Shown here: piece after piece, positions 18,414 through 26,647 of the stretch
Position numbering within the stretch: position 1 is the stretch's first letter
How the letters are laid out: every line of letters begins with the position of its first letter
DNA from: Halobacteriovorax marinus
GTDB lineage: Bacteria; Bdellovibrionota; Bacteriovoracia; Bacteriovoracales; Bacteriovoracaceae
Direction of reading: 5' to 3'
Assembly: GCA_002163155.1 (NCBI GenBank)
Contig: MAAO01000006.1
Location: forward strand, 1-64,000
Length of the DNA: 64,000 nt
Translations under genes and position numbers: made by a program
Notes under the pieces: model-generated
What the model was told of the DNA's origin: nothing
The model's input: the letters and a program-made list of their open reading frames with translations, nothing else
Databases searched by the model: none

Positions 18414-18809
18414 TTAGTTTAAAGTACTTGTTGTTTCAATAGTTGAGTTCAATTCTGTGTTTTGAACGAAAGCATTGATGTTTTCGCTTAAAGTTGGCTC
18501 AGAAGTTGTTTCAGTTGAAGTTGTTCCTTCAAGTCCTCTAATGTGACCTGTAAAAGTTCCTTCTTCTGATCTAATTACTCTTTTAAGTAATTCAACATCA
18601 CCGGCTCTTGTAGATTTCTTTTCTTGATCAAAAAGAAGTTGAATTTGAGTCATATAAGTAATGTCATTTTTTGTTTTATTATCAATTACTTGAATCTCAT
18701 GCCCTTCTCTGATGATTTGAGCAATCTCTTCTAGAGTCACGTAACAGCTTTGGTGTGTGTCATAAAGCTTACGGTTTTGGTATCTCTTGATAATTCTTAC
18801 GTCGTTCAT
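18414..18809 (-). CDS. Polyhydroxyalkanoate synthesis regulator PhaR-like DNA-binding protein
   Basis: The first 60 residues match the PHB/PHA accumulation regulator DNA-binding domain: RIIKRYQNRKLYDT, a CYVTLEEIAQIIREG helix and VIDNKTKNDIT. The C-terminus is short and Ser/Thr/Glu rich rather than the usual granule-binding domain, and the total (131 aa) is shorter than typical PhaR. The ATG at 18809 is chosen because the domain begins directly after it and a GGGGAA Shine-Dalgarno precedes it; upstream in-frame ATGs add 54 residues unlike the family. No PHA synthase is in the window, so the target is unknown; such regulators also occur in genomes without PHA genes. Confidence 0.8.
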   Translation of the reverse strand: MNDVRIIKRYQNRKLYDTHQSCYVTLEEIAQIIREGHEIQVIDNKTKNDITYMTQIQLLFDQEKKSTRAGDVELLKRVIRSEEGTFTGHIRGLEGTTSTETTSEPTLSENINAFVQNTELNSTIETTSTLN

Positions 18810-19328
18810 CTGTATTTCCCCTATTTGATATGAGACCTTAGTCCCACTAAAAAAATTTCTAGCCAAGTTGTTTCTAGCACTAAAAAACGAAAAAGAAAGC
18901 TTATCTGTACATCTTTCAATGCTTTGCAGCAAAAGGTTAAGATAGCTAAATAACCAACTCATTTCAACCACTTACATGGCAAGAATTCATTTGCTGCATT
19001 TCAATTAATGCTTCGCTTCGGTTTTTAACGCTCCATTGAATTAGCAAGTTTGTTAGAAGAGTGTCAATAGAAATTCGGTACAAAGTTCTTACACTGCATT
19101 ATTTTTACGAATACCATACTGAAATCAGTGACTTGAGGGAAATTACCTATATTTGGTCTTTAGGATCCCTTAAGGTGTTTGGCGCTGAGTTATAATGGAG
19201 GGAGAGAGGGAAAATACTGCCAAAAAGTGGTTAATAAACAAACTTTTAAGTATTTCCTAAGCTTTTACGAAAAGAACCTATGAAGTGCTTCTGTTATAGG
19301 GATTCATTTTCAAAGTAAAAGGAAAAAC
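18810..19328. other. 519-bp intergenic region between divergent genes
   Basis: It lies between the PhaR-like gene (minus) and the TPR lipoprotein gene (plus), so it must hold both promoters. A TATAAT lies at 19191-19196 on the plus strand, without a convincing -35 element. The minus-strand frame over 18810-18971 stays open but does not look like protein. I see no RNA gene or repeat in it. Confidence 0.5.
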
Positions 19329-21155
19329 ATGATCAATAGAATCTTTTGGCCCATTATGTTTGTTGTTTTAACGGCTTGCTCAAGTGTAAAGACGCTAGAT
19401 CAAAAAACGTCTCCCTTACAGGGTGCAGCAAACAACAAGTTTGAATCATACAAAGATGGTCAGAGCTTAGAAGAATATTTGATTAAACAAATACAAAGTA
19501 TTGAAGTAGGTGACTCTGCTAGACTGTCTCACTTGGCAGATAGTTTCTATCTGAAAGGTTCTGATGCTTCTCTAAGGGGAGATAGTTCCTCAGCAGCGAA
19601 GTTCTTCGAATATGTTTTAAAAATAAAAATTAATGATCCCTATGTTTTGAAACGCTTTGCAGTAGAGCTGATAAGGCTTAATAAACTAGTTGATTCAAAA
19701 GATATTTTAGCCAAATTATATCAGTTAGAAAAATCAGAAAATGTTGGTTTGATTTTAGCGGGTGTTCATACGGCGTTAAAAGAAAAAAGAGAAGCACAAT
19801 TTATTTACCTTTCTCTATTAAAGAAATTTCCTAAGTCTGAGGAGTCCTGTGTATTCCTCGCAAAATCATACTCATTAGAATCAAAGTTTTCAAAAGCCTA
19901 CGCTTTATTAAGCAAGTGCGCAAAAAGATCAAAGGGAAAGGCCATATTCTCTTTTTATCGAGGTAAAATTGAAATTGCCAGAGACAGAAGGGTGCAGGCC
20001 GTTAAATATTTTAAAAAATCTTTGAAAATAAATTCTAAATATCTACAGGCTGCAGTGGCCCTAGGTTCTATCTATGAAGAAGAAAAATCGTTTACAAAGG
20101 CACTTAGTGTTTATGAAAAGTATTTAAAACAAACACCTAACTCATACTCTATTTTAAAAAGTGTTATACAAATTTACTTTGCACTTGGAAAATATGAAAA
20201 AGTTATTCCCTTTGCAGAAAGGTTATCAAATATAGATGCTAGTGATTTGAATTTAAAAGTTCGTTTAGGAATTCTCTATGCAGATTCGAAGAGATTTGAT
20301 GAGGCTAAAGGAGTCTTTAAAGAGATCTTAACTGCAGTGCCAAACTCAGATAAAGTACTCTATTACTTAGGTTCATTACATCAGCAAACAGGTGAGTTTG
20401 ATACTGCCGTAAATTACTTTTCTAAAGTTCCTGAGCAGAGTTCTCTCTTCCATGAGAGTCATCTGCAAATTGCGCAAATGCTACAGGTAAGTGCTGAATC
20501 GTTTAAAAAAGGAAGTAGAGAAAAGTTTATTAGTTTTGTGAATACAAAAGCTAGCAAGCATGCTGATCTTAGCGTTGAGCTTAGGGTTCTGTTGGCAGGA
20601 TTTTATGAAAATGAAAATCGAGTAGTTGAAGCCATTTCTGAACTTGATAAAATCAAATCAAATTCAAATTTTAATGAAGGTCACGAGTATTACCTTGCTG
20701 CCTTACTTGAAAAAAATAGTCAATTTGAAAAATCTAGAGTTGTAATAGAAAATTTATTAAAGAAAAATCCTGAAAATCCTCACGCCCTAAACTTTCTTGG
20801 GTACTCTCTATTGGAGAGAGGAATAGAGCTAGATAAAGCATTTGCTCTTATTAAGAGAGCTGTCGAAATTAAACCTGACGATGGTTATATTAGAGACAGT
20901 CTTGGTTGGTACTATTATAAAACAGGAAATCTTGAAATGGCCTTAGTTGAAATTAAAAAAGCTTGGTCTCTTGTTAAAACAGATGTGGTTATTACTAAAC
21001 ATTTGGCAATGGTATATAAAGAGCTAAAAAGGTATAGTCAAGCGAAGAAATATTATACGGAGGCCTTAAAAAATTGCAAAGTCGAATCAGAAAGACAAGA
21101 TGTTATAAACGAACTTGGTGGACTAGAAAAATTGCGTTTACCTGCTTCGGAATAA
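19329..21155 (+). CDS. TPR-repeat lipoprotein
   Basis: Residues 1-17 form a lipoprotein signal ending in the lipobox LTAC with Cys17. The rest contains about twelve tetratricopeptide-type helical hairpins, e.g. GKIEIARDRRVQAVKYFKKS, AALGSIYEEEKSFTKALSVY, YLGSLHQQTGEFDTAVNYF and LGWYYYKTGNLEMALVEIKKA. It is likely a membrane-anchored protein-protein scaffold in the periplasm, retained at the inner or carried to the outer membrane. AAAGGAA precedes the ATG. The 3' end overlaps the next lipoprotein gene by 82 bp. Exact function is not recognised; TPR lipoproteins of this size occur in several envelope assembly systems. Confidence 0.82.
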   Translation: MINRIFWPIMFVVLTACSSVKTLDQKTSPLQGAANNKFESYKDGQSLEEYLIKQIQSIEVGDSARLSHLADSFYLKGSDASLRGDSSSAAKFFEYVLKIKINDPYVLKRFAVELIRLNKLVDSKDILAKLYQLEKSENVGLILAGVHTALKEKREAQFIYLSLLKKFPKSEESCVFLAKSYSLESKFSKAYALLSKCAKRSKGKAIFSFYRGKIEIARDRRVQAVKYFKKSLKINSKYLQAAVALGSIYEEEKSFTKALSVYEKYLKQTPNSYSILKSVIQIYFALGKYEKVIPFAERLSNIDASDLNLKVRLGILYADSKRFDEAKGVFKEILTAVPNSDKVLYYLGSLHQQTGEFDTAVNYFSKVPEQSSLFHESHLQIAQMLQVSAESFKKGSREKFISFVNTKASKHADLSVELRVLLAGFYENENRVVEAISELDKIKSNSNFNEGHEYYLAALLEKNSQFEKSRVVIENLLKKNPENPHALNFLGYSLLERGIELDKAFALIKRAVEIKPDDGYIRDSLGWYYYKTGNLEMALVEIKKAWSLVKTDVVITKHLAMVYKELKRYSQAKKYYTEALKNCKVESERQDVINELGGLEKLRLPASE

Positions 21156-21778
21156 TTCTCACTTCTTGCTCCACCGTCTCTAATGTTTCTCATCCGGACC
21201 GCTTTTCAAAAGTAGTTCGAAACCTTTGCTTCAATTCTAGTGGGCGAGGGCGCATAAAAATTTTTAAGCAAACAACTATATTTTCATATGAATCAGTAAA
21301 CCTACTACCTGAGCAAACTTGGAAGATGGCCGTGGATATACCTATTCACGGTGAAGAGTTATTGATCATCAACTGGAAAGAAGCCGATAAAAATAGAACG
21401 AAGTTAAAAGGAAAGTTTGGAACTAGAATCTTTACTAGCGCCAAGAATCATCCTGATGCTAAAAAGTACTTACCCCTATTAAAGACATTTATTAAGGGAT
21501 GGTCACAAATTATATTTCTGAATAATCAATTGGCGAACTCAGGTATCGAAAACTATTGTAAAGGACAAAGTTGTAAATTAGGGAGTTCCCATTGGACTTG
21601 GTCATTTAAAGATGGGCATCTATATATTGATTACAAAATTTCTAAAATGAGTTCTCTTCGTTTTGACTTCTCAGACTTTGTTGATGGTGCTCCGCGCAGG
21701 GTTTCAGTCTCCCCCCCTGGGCAAGTTACTCAAAATGCACCATTTCAACTCGACTTATTCCTTAGTGCGTGTGAATAA
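21074..21778 (+). CDS. Lipoprotein, possibly LolB-like
   Basis: A basic N-terminal stretch is followed by a hydrophobic segment and lipobox ILTSC (Cys31-32 region), so it should be lipidated. The only candidate start I find is a TTG at 21074, within the upstream TPR gene in another frame, giving an unusually long n-region. The mature part of about 200 residues is rich in beta strands (RGRIKIFKQ, LLIINWKEA, FGTRIF, DGHLYIDYKI), with length and pattern compatible with the LolA/LolB half-barrel, but I cannot see a decisive LolB signature. If it is LolB, it would insert lipoproteins in the outer membrane. Confidence 0.5.
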   Translation: MQSRIRKTRCYKRTWWTRKIAFTCFGIILTSCSTVSNVSHPDRFSKVVRNLCFNSSGRGRIKIFKQTTIFSYESVNLLPEQTWKMAVDIPIHGEELLIINWKEADKNRTKLKGKFGTRIFTSAKNHPDAKKYLPLLKTFIKGWSQIIFLNNQLANSGIENYCKGQSCKLGSSHWTWSFKDGHLYIDYKISKMSSLRFDFSDFVDGAPRRVSVSPPGQVTQNAPFQLDLFLSACE

Positions 21779-21892
21779 CGCTATGCTCATTACTCTTTTC
21801 TCATAAATCCTAGAAATTCATTAAATTACCTTGTATAGATGATAAGTTAAATTGCTAGGTGAAGGTATTTAACTAAACAAAGGGAATTGACT

Positions 21893-23656
21893 ATGAAAAA
21901 GTTTACATCGCTTTTAGTCGCTTTAGTTCTTATTTCAGGATTGATCGGCTGTACGAAGAAAAACAAGGATACAGGAAGGACATTAAATCTTTCTATTCCT
22001 CAAGAAGTAAAAGGGATGGATCCTATTTACGCCAACGACCGTTACTCAAGTAATGAAGTCGGAAGAGTTTACGAAGGATTATTAGAGTATCACTACTTAA
22101 AAAGACCTTATACTCTTGTTCCTAATTTAGCTGATGCCATGCCAGTTGTTTCTGAAGATGGTCTTACTTACACTTTTAAAATTCGCAAGGGAGTCATGTT
22201 CCATGACGATGCATCTTTTCCAAATGGAAAAGGTAGAGAACTTGTTGCAGAAGATTTTGTTTACTCTATTAAGAGACTAGCTGACCCTAAATTACAAGGT
22301 CTTGGTTGGTGGCTACTTGATGGTAAAGTCAAAGGTCTAAACGAATGGCGTAAGAAATATTCTGAACTGCCAAAAGTAGATTATACTGAAGTTGTAGAAG
22401 GTCTAAAAACTCTAGACAAGTACACTCTACAATTTAAATTAAATAAACCATTTCCTCAATTCCTTTACTCTCTAGCAATGCCTTTTACATTTGCTGTAGC
22501 TAAAGAAGTTGTAGCTAAGTACGGACAAGAATTCTTGAACCATCCTGTTGGAACTGGTCCTTTTATTCTTCCAGTTTTTCAACAAACTAAGAAAATTACT
22601 TACGTAAAGAGTCCAAACTTTAGAAAGAAGCTTTACCCAACAGAAGCTAGTGAAGAATTTAAAACAGCAGGTTTCTTAGAAGATGCTGGAAAACAACTTC
22701 CACTTGTAGATAAAGTTGTTGTTAACGTTATTATCGAGTCTCAGCCAAGATGGTTAAACTTTCTTAAAGGGAAGATTGATTTCATTGGTATCCCAAAAGA
22801 TAACTTTGATTCAGCAGTAACTCCAAGTAGGACGTTATCTGAAGAGTATATTTCTAAGGGAATTAGCCTTCTGGTTAATCCTTCTTTAGATATTACTTAC
22901 ACAGCTTTTAATCACGATTTAAAATTATTTCAAAATGTTGATTTAAGAAGGGCCATGGCCCTTGCTTATGATGTTGTGAAGTCAAATGAACTTTTCTATA
23001 ACAATACTGCTCTTCCTGCTCAGTCTGTTGTTCCTCCAGGAATTGCTGGAAACATTAAAAACTATGTTTCTTCTTTTAGAGGACCAAACGTAGATGAAGC
23101 GAAGAAACTTCTAGCAAAAGCTGGATACCCTGAAGGTAAGGGACTTCCAATCATTACTTATGATTGCCCATCGGGAACAGTTTCTCGTCAAATTGGTGAG
23201 TATGTTAAAAAACAAATGGCACAAATTGGCGTAAGAATTAAAGTTATTAACAATCCTTGGCCAGAACTTCAAAAGAAAATTACGAAGAGACAAGTTATGC
23301 TTTACGGTATTGCTTGGGGTGCAGATTATCCAGATGCTGAAAACTTCTTACAACTTCTTTACGGACCAAATAAGTCTCCAGGGGCAAATGGTTCAGGATA
23401 TAATAATCCAGAGTTCAACAAGCTATTTAAAACTTCTTCTATAATGCAAGATTCTCCAGAGAGAACAGCTCTATATGAGAAGATGAATAGAATTGCTGCT
23501 GACCAGGCTCCTTGGATCTACGGTGTTCACAGACAAAACTTTACTCTTAGACATTCTTTCTTAAAGAACTACATGTCTACGGATTTTGAAACTGGACAAG
23601 CTCAATACTTAAATATTGATTCTAAATTAAAAGTAAAAGTTTTAGAAAAACTTTAA
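21893..23656 (+). CDS. Oligopeptide ABC transporter substrate-binding lipoprotein (SBP family 5)
   Basis: It begins with a lipoprotein signal (lipobox LIGC, Cys20) and continues as an OppA/DppA-type binding protein: NLSIPQEVKGMDP, the family hallmark NEVGRVYEGLLEY, FKIRKGVMFHD, FVYSIKRLADP and HPVGTGPF. Length 587 aa is normal. The ATG at 21893 is chosen because it directly precedes the positively charged n-region and lies 6-7 bases after AGGGAA; a TTG two codons upstream is less likely. It would deliver peptides to the two permeases encoded downstream. Predators digest host protein, so peptide uptake fits, though this is inference. Confidence 0.92.
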   Translation: MKKFTSLLVALVLISGLIGCTKKNKDTGRTLNLSIPQEVKGMDPIYANDRYSSNEVGRVYEGLLEYHYLKRPYTLVPNLADAMPVVSEDGLTYTFKIRKGVMFHDDASFPNGKGRELVAEDFVYSIKRLADPKLQGLGWWLLDGKVKGLNEWRKKYSELPKVDYTEVVEGLKTLDKYTLQFKLNKPFPQFLYSLAMPFTFAVAKEVVAKYGQEFLNHPVGTGPFILPVFQQTKKITYVKSPNFRKKLYPTEASEEFKTAGFLEDAGKQLPLVDKVVVNVIIESQPRWLNFLKGKIDFIGIPKDNFDSAVTPSRTLSEEYISKGISLLVNPSLDITYTAFNHDLKLFQNVDLRRAMALAYDVVKSNELFYNNTALPAQSVVPPGIAGNIKNYVSSFRGPNVDEAKKLLAKAGYPEGKGLPIITYDCPSGTVSRQIGEYVKKQMAQIGVRIKVINNPWPELQKKITKRQVMLYGIAWGADYPDAENFLQLLYGPNKSPGANGSGYNNPEFNKLFKTSSIMQDSPERTALYEKMNRIAADQAPWIYGVHRQNFTLRHSFLKNYMSTDFETGQAQYLNIDSKLKVKVLEKL

Positions 23657-23662
23657 AATACT

Positions 23663-23686
23663 GGCCCTCTTTTGAGAGGGCTTTTT
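23663..23686 (+). terminator. Attenuator-like hairpin between binding protein and permease genes
   Basis: The inverted repeat GCCCTC/GAGGGC followed by a short T run lies in the 49-bp gap. Partial termination here would make more binding protein than permease, as is common in ABC operons. Confidence 0.7.
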
Positions 23687-23705
23687 ACACTCAGGCGGTA
23701 AAATT

Positions 23706-24647
23706 GTGAATTTGTGGCAATACACCTTAAGAAGACTTCTTTATATCATCCCTACTATTTTAGGGGTGGCAGGAATTATTTTTGTAATTTTTAATCTAGT
23801 TGCACCGGACCCAGCTTTAATTATGCTTGGAAAACATGCCTCTGTTGCTCAAATTGCAGAATTAAGAAGTGAGTTAGGTTTGGACAAGCCTTATTGGGCG
23901 CAATATCTAGATATTGTTAAATCTGCTTTTACATTTGATTTTGGGAGATCTTGGACAACAAAACAAGAAATCCTCTCAATGATTAAAAGAGGTGCTATTC
24001 CTTCATTAACACTTTCTGTTCCGGCATTTTTCTTATCGACAGTAATTTCTATTTCAATATCTCTCTTTGTTTCTTTTTATAGAGGGAAGTGGCTTGATAA
24101 ATCAGCTGTATTTATTTGTGTTTTACTGATGAGTGTAACTTCATTAGCCTACATTCTTTTTGGGCAATGGCTCTTCGCTTATAAGTTGGGTTGGTTTGAA
24201 ATTTCTGGATATGAATCAGGATTTCCTGATTTTGTTCCTTATATTATTCTTCCAGTTATTATTTGGATTGTTCTTTCAATTGGTCCAGATGTACGTTTCT
24301 ATAGAACAGTAATGTTGGATGAAATTTATCAGGACTATGTAAGAACTGCTAAGGCCAAAGGTCTTTCAGAGAAAACTATTCTTTTTAAACACGTTCTTAA
24401 GAATGCAATGATTCCTATTGTGACTTTCGTTGTTATTCAGATTCCATTTTTAATATTGGGTGCTCTGTTACTTGAAAATTTCTTTAGTATTCCTGGTCTT
24501 GGTGGAATAACTCTTAATGGTATTTATAATTCTGATTTTCCAGTAATTAAGGCCATGACGATTTTAACGGCTATGGCCTATATTATTTTTAGCGTTATTA
24601 CTGACGTTATATACACTCTTGTTGATCCAAGAGTTCGTTTGAAGTAG
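23706..24647 (+). CDS. Oligopeptide ABC transporter permease, OppB/DppB type
   Basis: A 313-aa inner-membrane protein with about six transmembrane helices. The N-terminus (QYTLRRLLYIIPTILGVAGIIF) is typical of the DppB/OppB subfamily and the cytoplasmic coupling EAA loop is visible in YVRTAKAKGLSEKTILFKHVLKNA (split here only for reading; about residues 213-236). GTG start at 23706. It pairs with the OppC-type protein encoded 9 bases downstream to form the channel. Confidence 0.92.
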   Translation: MNLWQYTLRRLLYIIPTILGVAGIIFVIFNLVAPDPALIMLGKHASVAQIAELRSELGLDKPYWAQYLDIVKSAFTFDFGRSWTTKQEILSMIKRGAIPSLTLSVPAFFLSTVISISISLFVSFYRGKWLDKSAVFICVLLMSVTSLAYILFGQWLFAYKLGWFEISGYESGFPDFVPYIILPVIIWIVLSIGPDVRFYRTVMLDEIYQDYVRTAKAKGLSEKTILFKHVLKNAMIPIVTFVVIQIPFLILGALLLENFFSIPGLGGITLNGIYNSDFPVIKAMTILTAMAYIIFSVITDVIYTLVDPRVRLK

Positions 24648-24656
24648 GAGAGAATT

Positions 24657-25565
24657 GTGGCCCATACGAGCGTACAATCAGTTGATGAAATAAGTTTAGA
24701 AAAGATTCCTTCGAGAAAATCAAAATCTCTTTGGGACCAAGCAATGGAAAATATTTTCCGCGACAAGATGGCCATGACGTCATTAATTATCGTTGGAATT
24801 TATGCTTTAATTTCAATTTTATCTGCCCTTGGAGTGATTGCTGCAGATTGGGCAGTAGAAGTTGGTCCAAGTTATGCACCTCCCAGTGGAGAGTTCTTAT
24901 TTGGGACAGATATTTTTGGTCGTAGTGTTTTCACTAAAATGATTAAAGGGACTGAAGTTGCCATGTCTGTAGGATTAGTTGCAGCATGTATTTCAGTTGT
25001 TATCGGTGTGACTCTGGGAAGTATCGCAGGATACTTTGGTGGAAAAGTAGATGAATTTATCGTGTGGTTCTACACATGTTTTCAATCAATACCTACGATT
25101 ATGTTGCTCGTCGCTCTCTCTTTTGTGATGGGACGAGGATTAGTTTCTATGTATGTGGCCCTAGGGTTAACTTCTTGGGTTAACTTATGTCGTCTTATTC
25201 GTGGTGAAGTAATGAGACATAAGGATAGAGAATATGTTCAAGCTGCTACTGCTTTAGGTGGTGGACATGCAAGGAAACTTATTAAACATATTTTTCCAAA
25301 TGTTTCACATCTTGTGATCATTAGTTTCTCTCTAATGTTTCAAACAGCTATTAAAACAGAAGTTATTCTTTCTTACTTAGGTCTTGGTGTTCAGGGTCGT
25401 CCAAGTTGGGGAACAATGATTGATGATGCTAAATTAGAGTTAGCGAGAGGTGTTTGGTGGCAATTAGGTGCAGCAACTCTGGCCATGATGATAGTGGTAC
25501 TTTCAATAAATCTTCTAGGAGATGCTCTTAGAGATGCCCTTGATCCTAAATTGAAAGGTAAATAA
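24657..25565 (+). CDS. Oligopeptide ABC transporter permease, OppC/DppC type
   Basis: A 302-aa inner-membrane protein with the OppC layout: cytoplasmic N-terminal amphipathic stretch, first helix near 40-62, periplasmic segment with the subfamily motif LFGTDIFGRSVF, then the permease core with the coupling loop near REYVQAATALGGGHARK. GTG start at 24657 preceded by GGAGAG. The OppD/OppF ATPase genes normally following are absent; the next gene is unrelated, so the ATPases must be shared or encoded elsewhere. Confidence 0.92.
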   Translation: MAHTSVQSVDEISLEKIPSRKSKSLWDQAMENIFRDKMAMTSLIIVGIYALISILSALGVIAADWAVEVGPSYAPPSGEFLFGTDIFGRSVFTKMIKGTEVAMSVGLVAACISVVIGVTLGSIAGYFGGKVDEFIVWFYTCFQSIPTIMLLVALSFVMGRGLVSMYVALGLTSWVNLCRLIRGEVMRHKDREYVQAATALGGGHARKLIKHIFPNVSHLVIISFSLMFQTAIKTEVILSYLGLGVQGRPSWGTMIDDAKLELARGVWWQLGAATLAMMIVVLSINLLGDALRDALDPKLKGK

Positions 25566-25602
25566 TATTTGATTTCGAATTTTTACTAGATTTCAGTAAG
25601 TT

Positions 25603-25627
25603 GGCCTCCTTTTGGGAGGCTTTTTTT
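25603..25627 (+). terminator. Rho-independent terminator of the peptide transporter operon
   Basis: GCCTCC, a 4-5-base loop and GGAGGC are followed by seven T residues, 38 bases after the oppC-type stop codon. This is a standard intrinsic terminator. Confidence 0.88.
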
Positions 25628-25717
25628 ATAGAATTTCTTTAGTTTTTTTTAAGTATCTCCTCCTAAATTCCGAAAAGTTGGTTGGAGAGGTACACGATCA
25701 GCGATCAAAATGTAGAG

Positions 25718-26647
25718 ATGAATAAATTTGATTATTCATCTCTAGAAACTATTTCATTTTCAGAGTTAAAAGATATGCAAATATCTTATGGTGACTTGTA
25801 TTGGAAGAAGGCAAATGGAAAATTTGTAAAAGTTCTCATTTGCGGTGATCAAGTTGATTTCTCAAAATTGGCCAAATTCGAAAAAGTAACCCCTCATCTC
25901 TTTATCCATTCAGTTTGTAATAAATCTTTCGTTAAGAAGGGTGTCGAAATAATTTCACGTCTTTTAAGTTCAATTGATGAAATTGAAAGGCTGAGACTTC
26001 GGGATCAGTTTATCTTACATTTGGGACCAGTATTTTGGAAAGGTGATGAGCAAGATTCAATTCTTAGTCTTGTTCTAATATTTCAAAACTCTCTCTATGA
26101 TATTCAAAACAGTTTTGAAGAAGAGATGGAGTCCAATGCTTTTCTTTATCACAAACGATCTGTTCTCTCATCTACACTGATTACACTCTTTGCTATGGCT
26201 TCTGGATACACTCATGGGGACTTTTTAAAGGATCTATTCAATGTTTGCCACTTCTTTGATTACTCTCTCTCAAAAGGAGAGTTAAGTGTGGAAGAACCAA
26301 AGCATATAGAACAATCACGAAAACTATTTATTGAATCTAAATTTTATATACCAAAGAATAAAAACCTCTCCAAGCTCATTGAGTTTCATCATGAATTATT
26401 AAATGAATCAGGTGCTTTCATTGGTTCAAATTTGGAAGAAATTGGTGACCTTGAACGCATTGTTATTTGGATTGAAAACATTCTTCCTTTTGTTATCGAA
26501 GAATTCTCTTCCGAGGACGGGCAAGGGTATTTGAATAAAATTCTAAATGAATCAAAGAATCAAGAAACTTTTGTTGATTCATCACTTAGAAAAAGACTAA
26601 TCGCAGCTTTTAATATGGAAGAAGTAGAATTGGAGCAAACTGCTTAG
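25718..26647 (+). CDS. Unknown soluble protein, coupled to large coiled-coil protein
   Basis: I do not recognise this protein (about 309 aa). It has no signal peptide or membrane segment and is mainly helical; the segment around LSSTLITLFAMASGYTHGDFLKDLFN is vaguely like an HD-domain helix bundle but has no HD metal residues, so no function is claimed. The ATG at 25718 is a choice of convenience: a TTG at 25682 is also in frame, and the strongest Shine-Dalgarno (GGAGAGG at 25684-25690) precedes neither well. Its TAG stop overlaps the GTG start of the next gene by one base, so the two proteins are probably made in fixed ratio and interact. Confidence 0.6.
   Translation: MNKFDYSSLETISFSELKDMQISYGDLYWKKANGKFVKVLICGDQVDFSKLAKFEKVTPHLFIHSVCNKSFVKKGVEIISRLLSSIDEIERLRLRDQFILHLGPVFWKGDEQDSILSLVLIFQNSLYDIQNSFEEEMESNAFLYHKRSVLSSTLITLFAMASGYTHGDFLKDLFNVCHFFDYSLSKGELSVEEPKHIEQSRKLFIESKFYIPKNKNLSKLIEFHHELLNESGAFIGSNLEEIGDLERIVIWIENILPFVIEEFSSEDGQGYLNKILNESKNQETFVDSSLRKRLIAAFNMEEVELEQTA

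Noticed and set aside
18810-18971. Longer N-terminus for the PhaR-like protein
   Set aside because: The added residues do not resemble the family and the conserved domain begins right at the ATG at 18809 with a good Shine-Dalgarno.
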